Source: PNMQ01 sp964478775 | GTDB lineage: Bacteria > Pseudomonadota > Alphaproteobacteria > Paracaedibacterales > CAIOTO01 | Assembly (NCBI GenBank): GCA_964478775.1 | Contig: CAYZJC010000025.1 | Span: 1 to 24,654 of the forward strand | DNA: 24,654 nt | Direction of reading: 5' to 3' | Part shown: positions 14,768 to 23,345 of the stretch, piece after piece | Layout of the letters: each line of letters starts with the position of its first letter | Position numbering within the stretch: position 1 is the stretch's first letter | Position numbers and translations under genes: made by a program | The notes under the pieces: model-generated | The model's input: the letters and a program-made list of their open reading frames with translations, nothing else | Database searches by the model: none | What the model was told of the DNA's origin: nothing

Positions 14768-17152
14768 ATGAGCTTGATTACTGTAGTAAAAACTATTTTA
14801 AGCTTAGCTGTCCTTGGTTTGAATAACCAGGCCTTAAGTAGCGGGGAAAACACTGAACAAAACCAGCAAGCAACCGTTCCTGCCCAAAGCGAACAAGAAA
14901 GACAAGAAGCCCTTACTTGGCAAGCATTTCAAAATTTATGTAACAACAATTATACATGGGAAGATTTTATTCCCTATTTAAAACAATATTTACCAGAGAA
15001 TAAACGGCATCTTTCCTCTTTTGCTGACATTGTGAAAGAAAAACCAATAGCTGTAACACCAAAAAATGGCCTTAAGATGCATGAATTATATTGTATATAT
15101 TTATTGTGTGGGCTAGGTGCAAAACAAATGTTTGGAGAATTTAATGTGTTATTTGTTGATTCTAAAATTTCTCATTATGTTTCCAACCTTATCAACTTTA
15201 TTCAAGTAAACAGCGATGCCAAACAATGGTTAGAAATGGACCCCGTCAGGCTTGAAATGTTAGCTAATATATTAGTGATGTCTGCTATTTTGTTTGAAGA
15301 AATATTGAATAATGAGACAATTGATAAATTATATAAAATTTCTGGCCTTACAGAACAAATAAAAAAATCAATTGGTGAATTTTATATTCAAAAAAGCAAT
15401 ATTTTTTTTGGACCAAATATTTTTAAATCTCTAAGAATATATTTTTTAACGGAATACTTATATTGCATTAAGTACAATTTGTATTCTGATGGATGGTATA
15501 ATATTAAATTAAGTCATCTAATTGAAAAACCTAACACACATAAACACATCTTGGGTTTTATATTAAGCTTAATTAATGACATTTCAGATTGGAATAATAT
15601 AATAATCAATATTAAAAGTTATGAAAACAAAAAAAATATTTCTTCTTCAGATGAAGCAAAAAGAATAGCAGAGTTTATTATGAAAGGTATTGATGTTTAC
15701 CGTGACAAAATATCAAAAAAAGATATGCTATTAGTTTATTTTGCTTTAAAAGCAAACAAAGACAAACATTTTATCGCAAGATATAACAGTGCGGAATATG
15801 AAAACTTAATGAATAAAATCCAGTCCTATCTTCATTCAACGGAAAATATTGGACTCACACCTGAATTATACATGCAACAACATGATAATGGAGATACAAG
15901 AAGAACAGATAGACTCGATACAGTGAAACACTTCAGACAAAGCGCATCTCTATTTCCCTTAAAAGATCGCACAATCCAACCAGAGCCAGCAAATGACTTT
16001 CGAGAATTGAATGTACAGCAAGCTGACTTAAGCCATGACACAAACATAGCTTATCAGTTAGCAAAAAGTAAATTTGCATATGCTAACCTTCTTGATTTTG
16101 CAGGCATTTCAAAATTAAAAATCAAACAACCTGTCAATGTCTACGTGTCTGAAATAAGTGGGGTTAAATCACTTGGGGTGCTTAAGATTGTCAATGCCGA
16201 CAAGGCAAATAAGTTTATTGATGATCACGGAACGGGTGTGGCGAGTGTTATTCGTGCAATAGTTCCTTCTGCACTCCTGGTGGGAGGCAAACGAAATCAC
16301 GAACAAGAAAAAAAGTATCATATTATAAATTTATCATGGGGAATGAGGGAAAGCGCAAAAACAGAAGATCTGCTGGCTGAAGTAACTCCCCGCCTTCAAT
16401 TAACTAACACATTATTTGTTTGGGCTAGCGGTAATCTATCACAAAGGGGAATGGCGCCTAGCACAATAATTACAAAGAGTGTTGAATCAAAAGCTATCTA
16501 TGAAGTATTAACAAAAGATGTTGCTGATGCTGACAAACAACGCTTTTTTGATGAAAACTTAAAAAACATGTTGTGGGTTACATCTGTTACAGGGTATAGT
16601 TCCCCTTCTGACTTTGCAACAAGGCCAGGTGTTGAATTTAAAGACCATACCTTATCTGCCCTCGGAACAGATGTGATGGTGCTTAATAATGATAATAAGT
16701 TGACTTACGTTGATGGAACCAGTTTTGCTGCCCCAACAGTGACAGGTGTTGCAGCCCTCCTCAAAGAAGAATATTTTGACATGACTCCGTTTGATATCAA
16801 AACTTGCTTACTAGAGTCTGCAGACAAAGAAATATTTGCTAATTATGGAGATGTCCCTGGGGAAAAACTACCCAATGGAAAAGTCAGGCTTGACCCAACT
16901 GTTTATGGAAAGGGTATCTTAAATGCACCGCATGCCATGTTATATGCGAAAATTTTAAGGGCAATGCGTCAAATGAAGAATAACCCAGACTTGGCACCGA
17001 ACGACCCGTCAGTGATTGCTGAATATCAAAAAGCCGTTTCACAAGAGGAAGCAAAGGCAGCACAAAAAATTCTAAAACTCAAAGGCTTGAGGGCAGAACG
17101 AAAGCCATCAAATGTAGAGCCTTTAAAAAGCTGCTCTAAGTCATCACATTAA
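14768..17152 (+). CDS. Exported subtilisin-like (S8) protein with altered catalytic Asp
   Basis: A 794-residue protein. A probable signal peptide (residues 1-25) is followed by about 400 residues, rich in Asn, Ile and Lys, that match nothing I know. A subtilase domain spans about 450-725. The S8 histidine motif DDHGTGVASV (H487), INLSWG (about 520), the oxyanion-hole ASGN (N556) and the serine motif DGTSFAAPTVTG (S652) are all visible. The strand that normally reads VAVIDSGI reads VNVYVSEI at 456-463, so the catalytic Asp position holds V460, with E462 nearby. The C-terminal 75 residues are helical and charged. The protein is either an inactive subtilase fold or one using another acid. It is divergent from a second secreted protein gene. 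Confidence 0.83.
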   Translation: MSLITVVKTILSLAVLGLNNQALSSGENTEQNQQATVPAQSEQERQEALTWQAFQNLCNNNYTWEDFIPYLKQYLPENKRHLSSFADIVKEKPIAVTPKNGLKMHELYCIYLLCGLGAKQMFGEFNVLFVDSKISHYVSNLINFIQVNSDAKQWLEMDPVRLEMLANILVMSAILFEEILNNETIDKLYKISGLTEQIKKSIGEFYIQKSNIFFGPNIFKSLRIYFLTEYLYCIKYNLYSDGWYNIKLSHLIEKPNTHKHILGFILSLINDISDWNNIIINIKSYENKKNISSSDEAKRIAEFIMKGIDVYRDKISKKDMLLVYFALKANKDKHFIARYNSAEYENLMNKIQSYLHSTENIGLTPELYMQQHDNGDTRRTDRLDTVKHFRQSASLFPLKDRTIQPEPANDFRELNVQQADLSHDTNIAYQLAKSKFAYANLLDFAGISKLKIKQPVNVYVSEISGVKSLGVLKIVNADKANKFIDDHGTGVASVIRAIVPSALLVGGKRNHEQEKKYHIINLSWGMRESAKTEDLLAEVTPRLQLTNTLFVWASGNLSQRGMAPSTIITKSVESKAIYEVLTKDVADADKQRFFDENLKNMLWVTSVTGYSSPSDFATRPGVEFKDHTLSALGTDVMVLNNDNKLTYVDGTSFAAPTVTGVAALLKEEYFDMTPFDIKTCLLESADKEIFANYGDVPGEKLPNGKVRLDPTVYGKGILNAPHAMLYAKILRAMRQMKNNPDLAPNDPSVIAEYQKAVSQEEAKAAQKILKLKGLRAERKPSNVEPLKSCSKSSH

Positions 17153-17171
17153 AAAAGAACTGTTAACATAA

Positions 17172-17197
17172 TAATGCCATTAGAGATAATGGCATTA
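17172..17197. other. Stem-loop between convergent subtilase-like gene and fabH
   Basis: A perfect 10-base stem TAATGCCATT/AATGGCATTA with a 6-base loop lies 20 bases after the plus-strand stop. No T-run follows on the plus strand, so intrinsic termination is uncertain; it may protect 3' ends. Confidence 0.5.
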
Positions 17198-17302
17198 CCT
17201 ATAGCGAACTCAATTTAATTTAGTTACAGGAATGAGAAGAGAAGGTATGACACCATGAGAGACGACATGACACATAACCAGATGATAAGTAGTAAGCTTA
17301 TA

Positions 17303-18307
17303 CTACCAACGAATAAGTGCTGACCCCCAGGTAAGGCCGCCACCCATGGCTTCAAGCAATACCAGATGACCCTTTTGAATTTTACCTTCTTGTATGGCCG
17401 CATAAACCGCTAATGGAATAGATGCAGCAGAAGTATTTGCATGTTCAGCAACGGTCATGACCACTTTTTCTTGGGGTAAGGAAAACCTGTCAATGATGCC
17501 TTTAATAATGCGTGCGTTTGCTTGATGCGGCACAAAGCAGTCTATATCACTGACCTTAAGTTCATTATGTGCCAGTGCTTTTTCAACAGCTTCACCAATT
17601 TTATGAACGGCATTTTTAAAAATCTCGCGGCCATTCATGACAACAGCGCCGCGTTGTTGCGGTGTTTCAATTTCTCGGTCAACATACAGCAAATCATAGC
17701 CTTTACCATCTGAATACAAATGGGTCGACAATACACCTTGCTTAACCTCAGTAGGGTTATCATCTGCACGCGCTGTGTTAGCTGTTAAAACAAAGGCCCC
17801 TGCACCGTCCCCAAAAAGAATGCAGGTCCCCCTGTCATTCCAGTCAAGAATACGTGACATACTTTCAGCGCCTATCAGCAAAACAGTTTTCGCTTGACCT
17901 GTTTTAATAAAATTATCTGCAACTGAAAGCGCATATACAAAACCTGAACATACGGCTTGAACATCAAAACCAAAGCCACGTGTCATACCAAGCAAGGCTT
18001 GTACACGTGTCGCAACAGCAGGAAAGCCGTGGTCTGGCGTTGTTGTAGCAACAATAATCGCATCAATGGCATCAATCTCAATGCCAGAGTTTTCTAGTGC
18101 TTGCAAACCAGCACGATACGCCATGAAAGCTGTTGATTCTTCAGCGCCTGCGATATGGCGTTGATGAATACCGGTGCGTTCAACAATCCATTCATGTGAA
18201 GTATCAAGATGCGAAGGCAAGTCATGGTTTTTCAAAACCTTCTTAGGCAAGTAGTGCCCAACTCCCGCAATAATAGAGGATATAAGCGCGTTTTGTTTAT
18301 TCATCAT
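17303..18307 (-). CDS. fabH: 3-oxoacyl-[acyl-carrier-protein] synthase III
   Basis: Starts fatty-acid synthesis by condensing acetyl-CoA with malonyl-ACP in the cytoplasm. The thiolase-fold triad is visible: C120 in DVQAVCSGF, H261 in PHQANARI and N291 in AEHANTSAAS. The end GGGLTWGSALIRW is typical. I chose the ATG at 18307 (334 residues); a TTG at 18364 would add 19 residues not found in the family, and ATG at 18304 is one codon shorter. The ribosome-binding site is weak (GAAG). The usual alphaproteobacterial partner plsX is not adjacent; instead the gene follows pnp, 150 bases downstream of its stop. Confidence 0.95.
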   Translation of the reverse strand: MMNKQNALISSIIAGVGHYLPKKVLKNHDLPSHLDTSHEWIVERTGIHQRHIAGAEESTAFMAYRAGLQALENSGIEIDAIDAIIVATTTPDHGFPAVATRVQALLGMTRGFGFDVQAVCSGFVYALSVADNFIKTGQAKTVLLIGAESMSRILDWNDRGTCILFGDGAGAFVLTANTARADDNPTEVKQGVLSTHLYSDGKGYDLLYVDREIETPQQRGAVVMNGREIFKNAVHKIGEAVEKALAHNELKVSDIDCFVPHQANARIIKGIIDRFSLPQEKVVMTVAEHANTSAASIPLAVYAAIQEGKIQKGHLVLLEAMGGGLTWGSALIRW

Positions 18308-18355
18308 CTTCAGTGGCTTTATGTTGTGTAAGTTAAGTATATATCGCAAGGATAT

Positions 18356-18379
18356 ACGCACCAATATGACTTGGTGCGT
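18356..18379. other. Stem-loop between pnp and fabH
   Basis: A perfect 9-base stem ACGCACCAA/TTGGTGCGT with a 6-base loop. On the minus strand no T-run follows, so it is more likely a processing or stabilising hairpin, or a leaky terminator, in the leader of fabH. Confidence 0.55.
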
Positions 18380-18457
18380 TAATCAAACAATCTATAGCAA
18401 ACCTTAAAATTAAGTGTCGTGTTTTGTGCATATCTTCTATGACACAAAGCAATCAGC

Positions 18458-20563
18458 TTAAGCTTGCGCCGCTTGTGGCACCTGCTTCATGCTAAGCTTA
18501 ATTTTTCCACGATCATCAAAACCAAGCACAATGACTTTTACCTTGTCACCCGTTTTAACGACGTCACCCACTTTAGCAACACGGTAGTTTGCCAGTTCAC
18601 TGACATGCACAAGACCATCACGTGAACCCATAATGTTAACGAATGCACCAAATTCAGCAACCTTCACAACTGTACCTGTGTATACGGCACCAACTTCTGG
18701 GTCACAAGCAATATCCATAATCATGGCAACTGCTGTATCTAAGGCTTTTTGGTTATGGCCTGCAACGGTCACAGTACCATCATCAAGGATATCAATCTTT
18801 GCGCCAGTTGTTTCGCAAATTTCACGAATAACCTTGCCACCTGAACCAATAACGTCACGAATCTTGTCGCGGTTAATGTTAAATGTGTGCAGACGTGGTG
18901 CATTTTCGCTGACACTTGACCTTGAATGAGAAATAGCCTTGTCCATTTCACCTAAGATATGCAAACGGCCTTCTTTGGCTTGGCCAAGAGCAATCTTCAT
19001 GATTTCAGGGGTAATGCTGGTAATTTTAATATCCATTTGCAAGGCTGTCACACCCTTTTCTGTTCCTGCCACTTTAAAGTCCATATCCCCTAAGTGGTCT
19101 TCATCACCAAGAATATCTGAAAGAACTGCAAACTGGTCTTTTTCCTTAATCAGCCCCATTGCAATACCTGCAACAGGTCTTTCTAAAGGAACACCTGCGT
19201 CCATTAATGCAAGTGATGTACCACATACGGTTGCCATTGAAGATGAACCGTTTGATTCCGTAATTTCAGATACAGCACGAAGTGTGTATGGAAATTTTGA
19301 ACGATCAGGAATCATCGTCGCCAATGCGCGCCATGCCAACTTACCATGGCCAATTTCACGACGACCAGGGCCTGTAACACGACCAACTTCACCAACAGAA
19401 TAAGATGGGAAATTGTAGTGCAGCATAAAGCGTTCACGATATTCACCATCTAAGCCGTCAATCAATTGCTCGTCTTGCGAGGTGCCAAGGGTTGCGACAA
19501 CCAAAGCTTGGGTTTCACCGCGGGTGAAAAGCGCACTACCATGGGTTTTTGACAACACCCCAACTTCACTCACAATAGGGCGAATGCAGGTGAGTGAGCG
19601 ACCATCAACACGTGTTGCTTTATTTAAAATATTGCCACGCAATATGTCTGACTTTAATGCTTCAAATGCAATATCGAAAACACCTTGATTTTCAGCAAAT
19701 TCACCAGCTAACTTTTCAAATACCATCGCATAGGCCGCATCAATTGCACTGTATCTGTCTTGCTTAGATTTTAATTCATACGCTTTTGTAAGGTCAGCTA
19801 AAGCAACAGCGCTAATTTTTTCTTTTGCACTTGCAATTAATGGGTTTTCACCAGCTACTGTCCACGCAGCTTTTCCTGCATTTGCTTTCAAACGATCGAT
19901 CGCGTCTAACACTGGCATAAAGGCAGTGTGCCCAAAGGTTACCGCACCTAACATAATTTCTTCCGGCAATTCTTTTGCTTGTGATTCGACCATCAACACA
20001 CCTTCACGTGTACCTGCCACGATTAAGTCAAGCTGACCTTCAGCAACTTGCGCTGGGCTTGGCTGAAGAATAAATTGACCATCTTTATAGCCAACGCGTG
20101 CTGCACCAACAGGGCCCAAAAACGGAACACCTGAAATGCTCAAAGCAGCTGATGCCCCAATGATTGATGCAATTTCAGAATCAGCTTGTGTGTCATAGCT
20201 TAAGACTGTGCACAAAATCTGAACTTCGTTATGGAAAAATTCTGGGAACAAGGGGCGAATTGGACGGTCAATCAAGCGAGATGCTAACACTTCTCTTTCA
20301 GAAGGCTTACCTTCACGTTTAAAAAATCCCCCAGGAATACGGCCAACAGCAAATGTTTTTTCAAGGTAGTGCACACTCAAAGGAAAAAAATCTGCGTTTT
20401 CTTTTGCAGCTTTAGCGGCCACAACTGTGCACAATATGACTGTGTCGCCATAGCTCACGACCACTGCACCATCAGCCTGACGAGCTATTCTGCCTGTCTC
20501 TAGTGTCAGGGGGCGGCCTGCCAATTCAATTGTTTCTCGGTGGGTATTAAAAAAGTTACTCAT
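18458..20563 (-). CDS. pnp: Polyribonucleotide nucleotidyltransferase (PNPase)
   Basis: Phosphorolytic 3'-5' exoribonuclease, usually part of RNA degradosomes. The 701 residues contain all expected domains: first RNase PH domain (about 10-210) with FFKREGKPSEREVLASRLIDRP split in the usual way, an alpha-helical linker, the second RNase PH domain (about 320-540) with SNGSSSMATVCG and DHLGDMDFKVAGT carrying the metal-binding acids, a KH domain with the GSGG loop (about 555-610), and a C-terminal S1 domain (about 620-690, GAVYTGTVVKVAEFGAFV). The usual upstream gene rpsO is absent; IS debris is found instead. The ribosome-binding site is weak, and a promoter is proposed at 20681-20709, giving a leader of about 110 bases in which PNPase autoregulation could act. 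Confidence 0.97.
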   Translation of the reverse strand: MSNFFNTHRETIELAGRPLTLETGRIARQADGAVVVSYGDTVILCTVVAAKAAKENADFFPLSVHYLEKTFAVGRIPGGFFKREGKPSEREVLASRLIDRPIRPLFPEFFHNEVQILCTVLSYDTQADSEIASIIGASAALSISGVPFLGPVGAARVGYKDGQFILQPSPAQVAEGQLDLIVAGTREGVLMVESQAKELPEEIMLGAVTFGHTAFMPVLDAIDRLKANAGKAAWTVAGENPLIASAKEKISAVALADLTKAYELKSKQDRYSAIDAAYAMVFEKLAGEFAENQGVFDIAFEALKSDILRGNILNKATRVDGRSLTCIRPIVSEVGVLSKTHGSALFTRGETQALVVATLGTSQDEQLIDGLDGEYRERFMLHYNFPSYSVGEVGRVTGPGRREIGHGKLAWRALATMIPDRSKFPYTLRAVSEITESNGSSSMATVCGTSLALMDAGVPLERPVAGIAMGLIKEKDQFAVLSDILGDEDHLGDMDFKVAGTEKGVTALQMDIKITSITPEIMKIALGQAKEGRLHILGEMDKAISHSRSSVSENAPRLHTFNINRDKIRDVIGSGGKVIREICETTGAKIDILDDGTVTVAGHNQKALDTAVAMIMDIACDPEVGAVYTGTVVKVAEFGAFVNIMGSRDGLVHVSELANYRVAKVGDVVKTGDKVKVIVLGFDDRGKIKLSMKQVPQAAQA

Positions 20564-20680
20564 TAATCTTTAGCTCTCTTTATAAAGTTGACGTCTTCTC
20601 AACGCTGTTGCATTTCATTTTCTTAAAGCAGGTCAGTAATCGCACAAGCAATTGAAAGGTCTCAATAAGATTTTGTTCTG

Positions 20681-20709
20681 AGTATAGGCGAAATACTGGC
20701 ATCTTTGAA
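20681..20709 (-). promoter_or_regulatory. Probable promoter of pnp
   Basis: On the minus strand TTCAAA (20704-20709), a 17-base spacer and TATACT (20681-20686). It lies just outside the left end of the IS remnant, so it may be the original pnp promoter left intact by the insertion. Confidence 0.45.
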
Positions 20710-20723
20710 GCAAAAAATTGATG

Positions 20724-20748
20724 GTGTAAGCGCAATTTGATAATGTCC
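20724..20748. repeat. Left inverted repeat of the IS remnant
   Basis: Reads GTGTAAGCGCAATTTG and ends AATGTCC. It pairs with 21292-21315 and matches 2982-3006 at 24 of 25 bases in inverted orientation. Confidence 0.7.
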
Positions 20749-21315
20749 TCATTTTTGAAGAGTTAGAAACAACAAGGGGGTAGATGCGCTGCACAAAACA
20801 ACCCTGCCCCAGTTCATTGAAGCATATAATCAAAAGTTTGGTGTTGCAGCTGCCCTAAAAGAAGATGCACATCGCCCTGTCATTCATCGTAAAGAAAGAC
20901 AGCATCTGATTTTAAGTCACCAAGGAACAAGAAAAGTGAATAAGAATTTAGCGTTTAGTTTTGAAGGTACACTTTATCAAATTCAAGGAATGGGGAAAGG
21001 TAATCGATTAAGGCAAGGTCATGTACCATCCATGCAACAATGAATAACACGATCATTGTAAAGTGGAATCATCAGCATTTGCATTGCGCAGTTCTTACAA
21101 AGCACAGCAATCATTATGAAACAGATGATAAAACCATAACAAGCTTGGTAAATAAATTGGCAGATAAACACCTTGCAATACAAAAAGTTACCCACAGGGT
21201 TAAGAGGGTACACAAGCCCCTGGCGGATTATGCGCTATGGAGGAGCACCCCACAGGGCTGTGGTCTTGTGGATAACTTCACCCCCAAAACCGGACATTTT
21301 TAATTTACGTTGACA
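20725..21315 (+). mobile_element. Internally deleted insertion sequence (ISNCY/IS1202 type)
   Basis: About 590 bases bounded by imperfect 24-base inverted repeats (18 of 24 positions match), left end at 20725-20748 and right end at 21292-21315. Both have outer TGT and inner ATGTCC. Inside is only the C-terminal part of a transposase. Intact relatives are known to be considerably longer, so the N-terminal and central parts of the transposase have been lost. No target-site duplication is obvious. The right end touches the stop codon of cysS. Confidence 0.75.
20759..21303 (+). pseudogene. Transposase C-terminal fragment with frameshift
   Basis: The frame 20759-21043 reads LPQFIEAYNQKFG, then DAHRPV, then RKVNKNLAFSFEGTLYQIQG, which resembles the region after the DDE catalytic core of ISNCY/IS1202-type transposases (LPxFxxxYNxRF...DAHRPL...RKxSKxLxxxF). 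A one-base shift between about 21015 and 21040 moves the continuation into the frame that runs to 21303 and ends KTGHF, the usual end where the coding sequence runs into the inverted repeat. No catalytic core remains, so it cannot be active. Confidence 0.78.
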
Positions 21316-22743
21316 TTACTTTTTACGCCAGGTGGTGCCTTGCGGAGTATCTAGTAACACATACCCCATATCGTCAACTTTACCTCTGATTTCATCTGCA
21401 CGCTTGAAGTCTTTATTGATTTTGGCTTGTGCGCGTTCTTGAATAAGGTTGTCAAGGACTGCTGCAATATCTACGGCGCCATCTCCATCATCTGATATAC
21501 CTTTAAACCATTGGTCAGGGGTTCTGTTAAATAGACCTAATAATTTTCCAGTATTCCACAAAGCATTTGCATGTCGCGCTGTATCTTCATCTTTGAAAAT
21601 ATGGTTTGCCCATTCATGCATTAAGGCCAATACAGCTGGCACGTTCAAGTCATCGGCCAATGCTTGTAAAGCAGACTGAGGTGGAATAATTGCATCTGTC
21701 TGACTGCTAATGTTCATGTTTGCCCATGCGTGTTGCAGTGCGCCATAAAAACGGTCTAATACATTTTTTGCCTGTGTGACTAGTGCATTCGTCCAGTCAA
21801 GAGGTTGGTGATATTGGGTTGAAATCAAAACGAATCTTAAAACCTCTGCGTCATGTTTTTGCAATAAATCATAGGCGGTAATAAAATTGCCGTCAGACTT
21901 TGACATCTTCGCCCCATCAATAGTAACATGACCATTATGCAGCCAATACCTTGCCATATAGTCAGTACCGTGGCCGCAGCAACTTTGTGCGATTTCATTT
22001 TCATGGTGGGGAAAAGTTAAGTCAATGCCACCCGCATGAATGTCAAAGACGTCACCTAAGTACGATTTGCTCATGGCGCTGCATTCAATATGCCAACCAG
22101 GCCTTCCAAAACCATAAGGACTGTCCCACCCTGGTGTTGGTGCAACAGAGGGCTTCCATAACACAAAGTCAGACGGGTTCTTTTTATAAGGCGCCACTTC
22201 TACACGCGCCCCGGCGATAAGGTCTTCTTGCTTTTTTAAGGAAAGCTTACCGTAGTCTTTAAAGGTTGAAACATCAAACAAGACATGGCCTTCAGCCTCG
22301 TATGCATGCCCTTTTTCAATTAAGGCAGCAATTAAGTCTAACATGTGGGTGATGTGCTCAGTTGCACGCGGCTCAATGGTTGGGCGCAATACAAATAATT
22401 GATCTAAGTCTTCATGGTATTGCGCAAGTGTCATGGTGGTAAGGTCCAAAATGGAACAGCCTAATTGCAGTGATCTTGCATTAATTTTATCATCTACGTC
22501 AGTTACATTGCGCACATAAGTGACCTTAGGAAACACTGCCTCTAAAAAACGATACAAAATATCAAAAGCCACAGCTGACCGCACATTACCAATATGTGGC
22601 CTGTCATAAACAGTAGGTCCACATACATACATACCTAGTGAGTTTGGATTCAAAGGAACAAAAGGTTCACACTTACGTGTTAATGTATTGGTGAAGCGAA
22701 TGTGTAAATCATTCACATTGCAGCTTTGTGTCGTTTGTGTCAT
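21316..22743 (-). CDS. cysS: Cysteinyl-tRNA synthetase
   Basis: Charges tRNA-Cys with cysteine. A class I synthetase: the HIGH motif appears as PHIGN (H50), the KMSKS motif is exact at 279-283, and zinc ligands C41, C221, H246 and E250 are all visible. The length is 475 residues, normal for the family. I chose the ATG at 22743 because AAAGGAG lies nine bases upstream; a longer frame from 22797 adds 18 residues without a site. The stop TAA directly abuts the right end of the IS remnant, so the native end may have been trimmed, although the C-terminal domain looks complete. It is divergent from rpoZ, and the 102-base shared region contains the palindrome TCTTATGATAAGA (22802-22814). Confidence 0.96.
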   Translation of the reverse strand: MTQTTQSCNVNDLHIRFTNTLTRKCEPFVPLNPNSLGMYVCGPTVYDRPHIGNVRSAVAFDILYRFLEAVFPKVTYVRNVTDVDDKINARSLQLGCSILDLTTMTLAQYHEDLDQLFVLRPTIEPRATEHITHMLDLIAALIEKGHAYEAEGHVLFDVSTFKDYGKLSLKKQEDLIAGARVEVAPYKKNPSDFVLWKPSVAPTPGWDSPYGFGRPGWHIECSAMSKSYLGDVFDIHAGGIDLTFPHHENEIAQSCCGHGTDYMARYWLHNGHVTIDGAKMSKSDGNFITAYDLLQKHDAEVLRFVLISTQYHQPLDWTNALVTQAKNVLDRFYGALQHAWANMNISSQTDAIIPPQSALQALADDLNVPAVLALMHEWANHIFKDEDTARHANALWNTGKLLGLFNRTPDQWFKGISDDGDGAVDIAAVLDNLIQERAQAKINKDFKRADEIRGKVDDMGYVLLDTPQGTTWRKK

Positions 22744-22845
22744 TAAGAGGTGCTCCTTTATTTTTAAATAGCAACCATCACATTTATGTGGTACCATGTT
22801 TTCTTATGATAAGAGTATAAACAAACCCTACTAAAGGCAAGAAAA

Positions 22846-23268
22846 ATGGCACGCGTTACTGTTGAAGATTGTATTGTTAATGTTCCCAATCGTTTTGAAT
22901 TGGTGTTGTTGGCCGCAAAGCGCGCCAGAGAATTGTCGGCAGGTGCTCCGCTAACCATTGCACGTGACAATGACAAAAACGCCGTTGTTTCATTACGTGA
23001 AATTTCAGAACAAACGATTGACTTAGAATCCTTACGGGAACGTATTATCAAAGGTTTGCAGCGTAATGTTGTGATCGAAGGTAACGACAAAGACTCTGAA
23101 CGTGATGTTGCTGAAGATTTAGAAGATGTTGATAACGCCATGATGCAAATGGCATTAGAACAAAATGCTTTGTTGTCAGATGAGGCCGTTCGTATTGATT
23201 CAGATGAGGATATAGAGGATGATTTTTCAGCTGATGACGAAGATGATATAGACGACGACGAAGACTAA
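22846..23268 (+). CDS. rpoZ: RNA polymerase omega subunit
   Basis: Assists folding and assembly of the beta-prime subunit of RNA polymerase. The N-terminal 60 residues carry the family core MARVTVEDCI, NRFELVLLAAKRARE, then PLTIARDNDKNAVVSLREI. The remaining part from about residue 85 is strongly acidic and ends in a nearly continuous run of Asp and Glu (140 residues in total); long acidic tails are known in some alphaproteobacterial omega proteins. AAGG lies about eight bases before the ATG. It is divergent from cysS and followed after 77 bases by a secreted protein gene. The common neighbour spoT/relA is not present here. Confidence 0.94.
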   Translation: MARVTVEDCIVNVPNRFELVLLAAKRARELSAGAPLTIARDNDKNAVVSLREISEQTIDLESLRERIIKGLQRNVVIEGNDKDSERDVAEDLEDVDNAMMQMALEQNALLSDEAVRIDSDEDIEDDFSADDEDDIDDDED

Positions 23269-23345
23269 AACTTATTTGCGGCTTTTAAGAATTGAAAATA
23301 TACTTTTCAGACCAGTGAAGCTATATAAATCAAGGACTTGCGATC

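Larger units (their letters stand above)
20564..21315. other. 752-base spacer between cysS and pnp, no intact gene
   Basis: Holds the pnp leader and promoter (20564-20709) and the decayed IS (20725-21315). A short minus-strand open stretch just upstream of pnp is leader sequence rather than a gene and resembles no protein I know; in particular it is not rpsO. Confidence 0.7.

Noticed and set aside
20633..20833. 66-codon minus-strand reading frame upstream of pnp
   Set aside because: It crosses the IS boundary, lies opposite the transposase fragment and resembles no protein; it is not rpsO.
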